Below are positions 63,900 to 64,000 of a stretch of 64,000 nucleotides of DNA, piece by piece; the first letter of the stretch is position 1; each line of letters starts with the position of its first letter. The notes under the pieces were generated by a model that did not search any database, was not told where the DNA came from, and was given only the letters and a program-made list of their open reading frames with translations. The DNA lies in NCBI RefSeq assembly GCF_902459655.1, contig NZ_CABPSB010000002.1, positions 463,856 to 527,855 of the forward strand. The letters run 5' to 3'. The position numbers were made by a program, and so were the translations under genes. This DNA is from Pandoraea anhela. GTDB taxonomy: Bacteria > Pseudomonadota > Gammaproteobacteria > Burkholderiales > Burkholderiaceae.

Positions 63900-64000
63900 T
63901 TAAACCAACTCCTGGAAAGCGGTAGGAGCGTCCGCGGTTGCTCGATGTTTCGCCGCAAACTCTGACGGCGCAAGGTAGTTCAGTGCGCTGTGCGGCCTTT
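63668..64000 (-). mobile_element. Right end of an IS3-family insertion sequence (incomplete)
   Basis: The transposase 3' end (63900-64000) plus ~230 bases of repeat-bearing non-coding DNA indicate an IS end lying between the amidase terminator and the window edge. The exact terminal inverted repeat cannot be fixed without the other end; TGTAGGCTCTC at 63668 is one candidate. Confidence 0.5.
63900..64000 (-). CDS. IS3-family transposase OrfB, C-terminal fragment (cut by window edge)
   Basis: The visible 32 codons read RPHSALNYLAPSEFAAKHRA and end in TAFQELV and a TAA stop (63900-63902). The block R-P-H-S-A-L-N-Y-L-x-P-x-E-F is the standard end of the IS3-family (DDE, rve) integrase domain. 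The rest lies beyond the window. Confidence 0.85.
   Translation of the reverse strand, partial: RPHSALNYLAPSEFAAKHRATADAPTAFQELV

Overview
The window looks like chromosome from a GC-rich betaproteobacterium of the Burkholderiaceae. Gene content (a 1993-residue fused UvrA, a DUF3331 protein, CdiA/FHA-like proteins, an amide operon, PrpR) resembles Burkholderia or Pandoraea. The genus is an inference. All coordinates and motif positions were worked out by eye.

Layout. 1-81: 5' end of an exported protein. 673-6654: double-length uvrA (minus) with its terminator, a 9-copy 8-bp repeat and an upstream LexA box. 7007-11359: Fur box, FecI-type sigma factor, FecR anti-sigma and TonB transducer receptor, with a broken-looking fecI/fecR junction. 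11674-13260: lipoprotein NlpC/P60 hydrolase. 13269-17764: D-amino-acid dehydrogenase, RidA, TetR, type II NADH dehydrogenase and DUF3331.

18078-27787 is a contact-dependent-inhibition (CDI)/polymorphic toxin island. A CdiA-like exoprotein has lost its 5' end (no signal peptide or TPS domain) but keeps a toxin tip and a candidate immunity gene. It is followed by an orphan toxin tip preceded by a 97% identical linker with an in-frame stop, then three small membrane-protein genes, the last two paralogous. Base composition drops sharply here.

28067-29290: class C beta-lactamase. 29409-36465 (minus): a sulfur amino acid block of ABC importer, thiol dioxygenase, four-domain rhodanese and cystathionine beta-lyase, with a divergent LysR regulator. 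37612-40312: DUF1993, Ni/Co efflux pump RcnA, its repressor RcnR with a clear operator, and an orphan ABC ATPase. 40326-45812 holds three effector-like hypothetical genes around an iron-permease-family protein, a chemoreceptor and tRNA-Leu(GAG), then an MFS remnant. 46299-49466: PEP-mutase/methylisocitrate-lyase family enzyme with a textbook sigma-54 promoter and divergent PrpR.

49608-63596 is a nitrogen block. Glutamate dehydrogenase, a LuxR-type response regulator and a sensor kinase fused to an NCS1 permease lie on the minus strand. Divergently, UrtABCDE-type ABC transporter genes, formamidase, FmdB and aliphatic amidase form one operon. The simplest model is uptake of urea or short amides, release of ammonia by FmdA and AmiE, and assimilation by GdhA, under the permease-kinase. 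The window ends in the 3' end of an IS3-family transposase gene.
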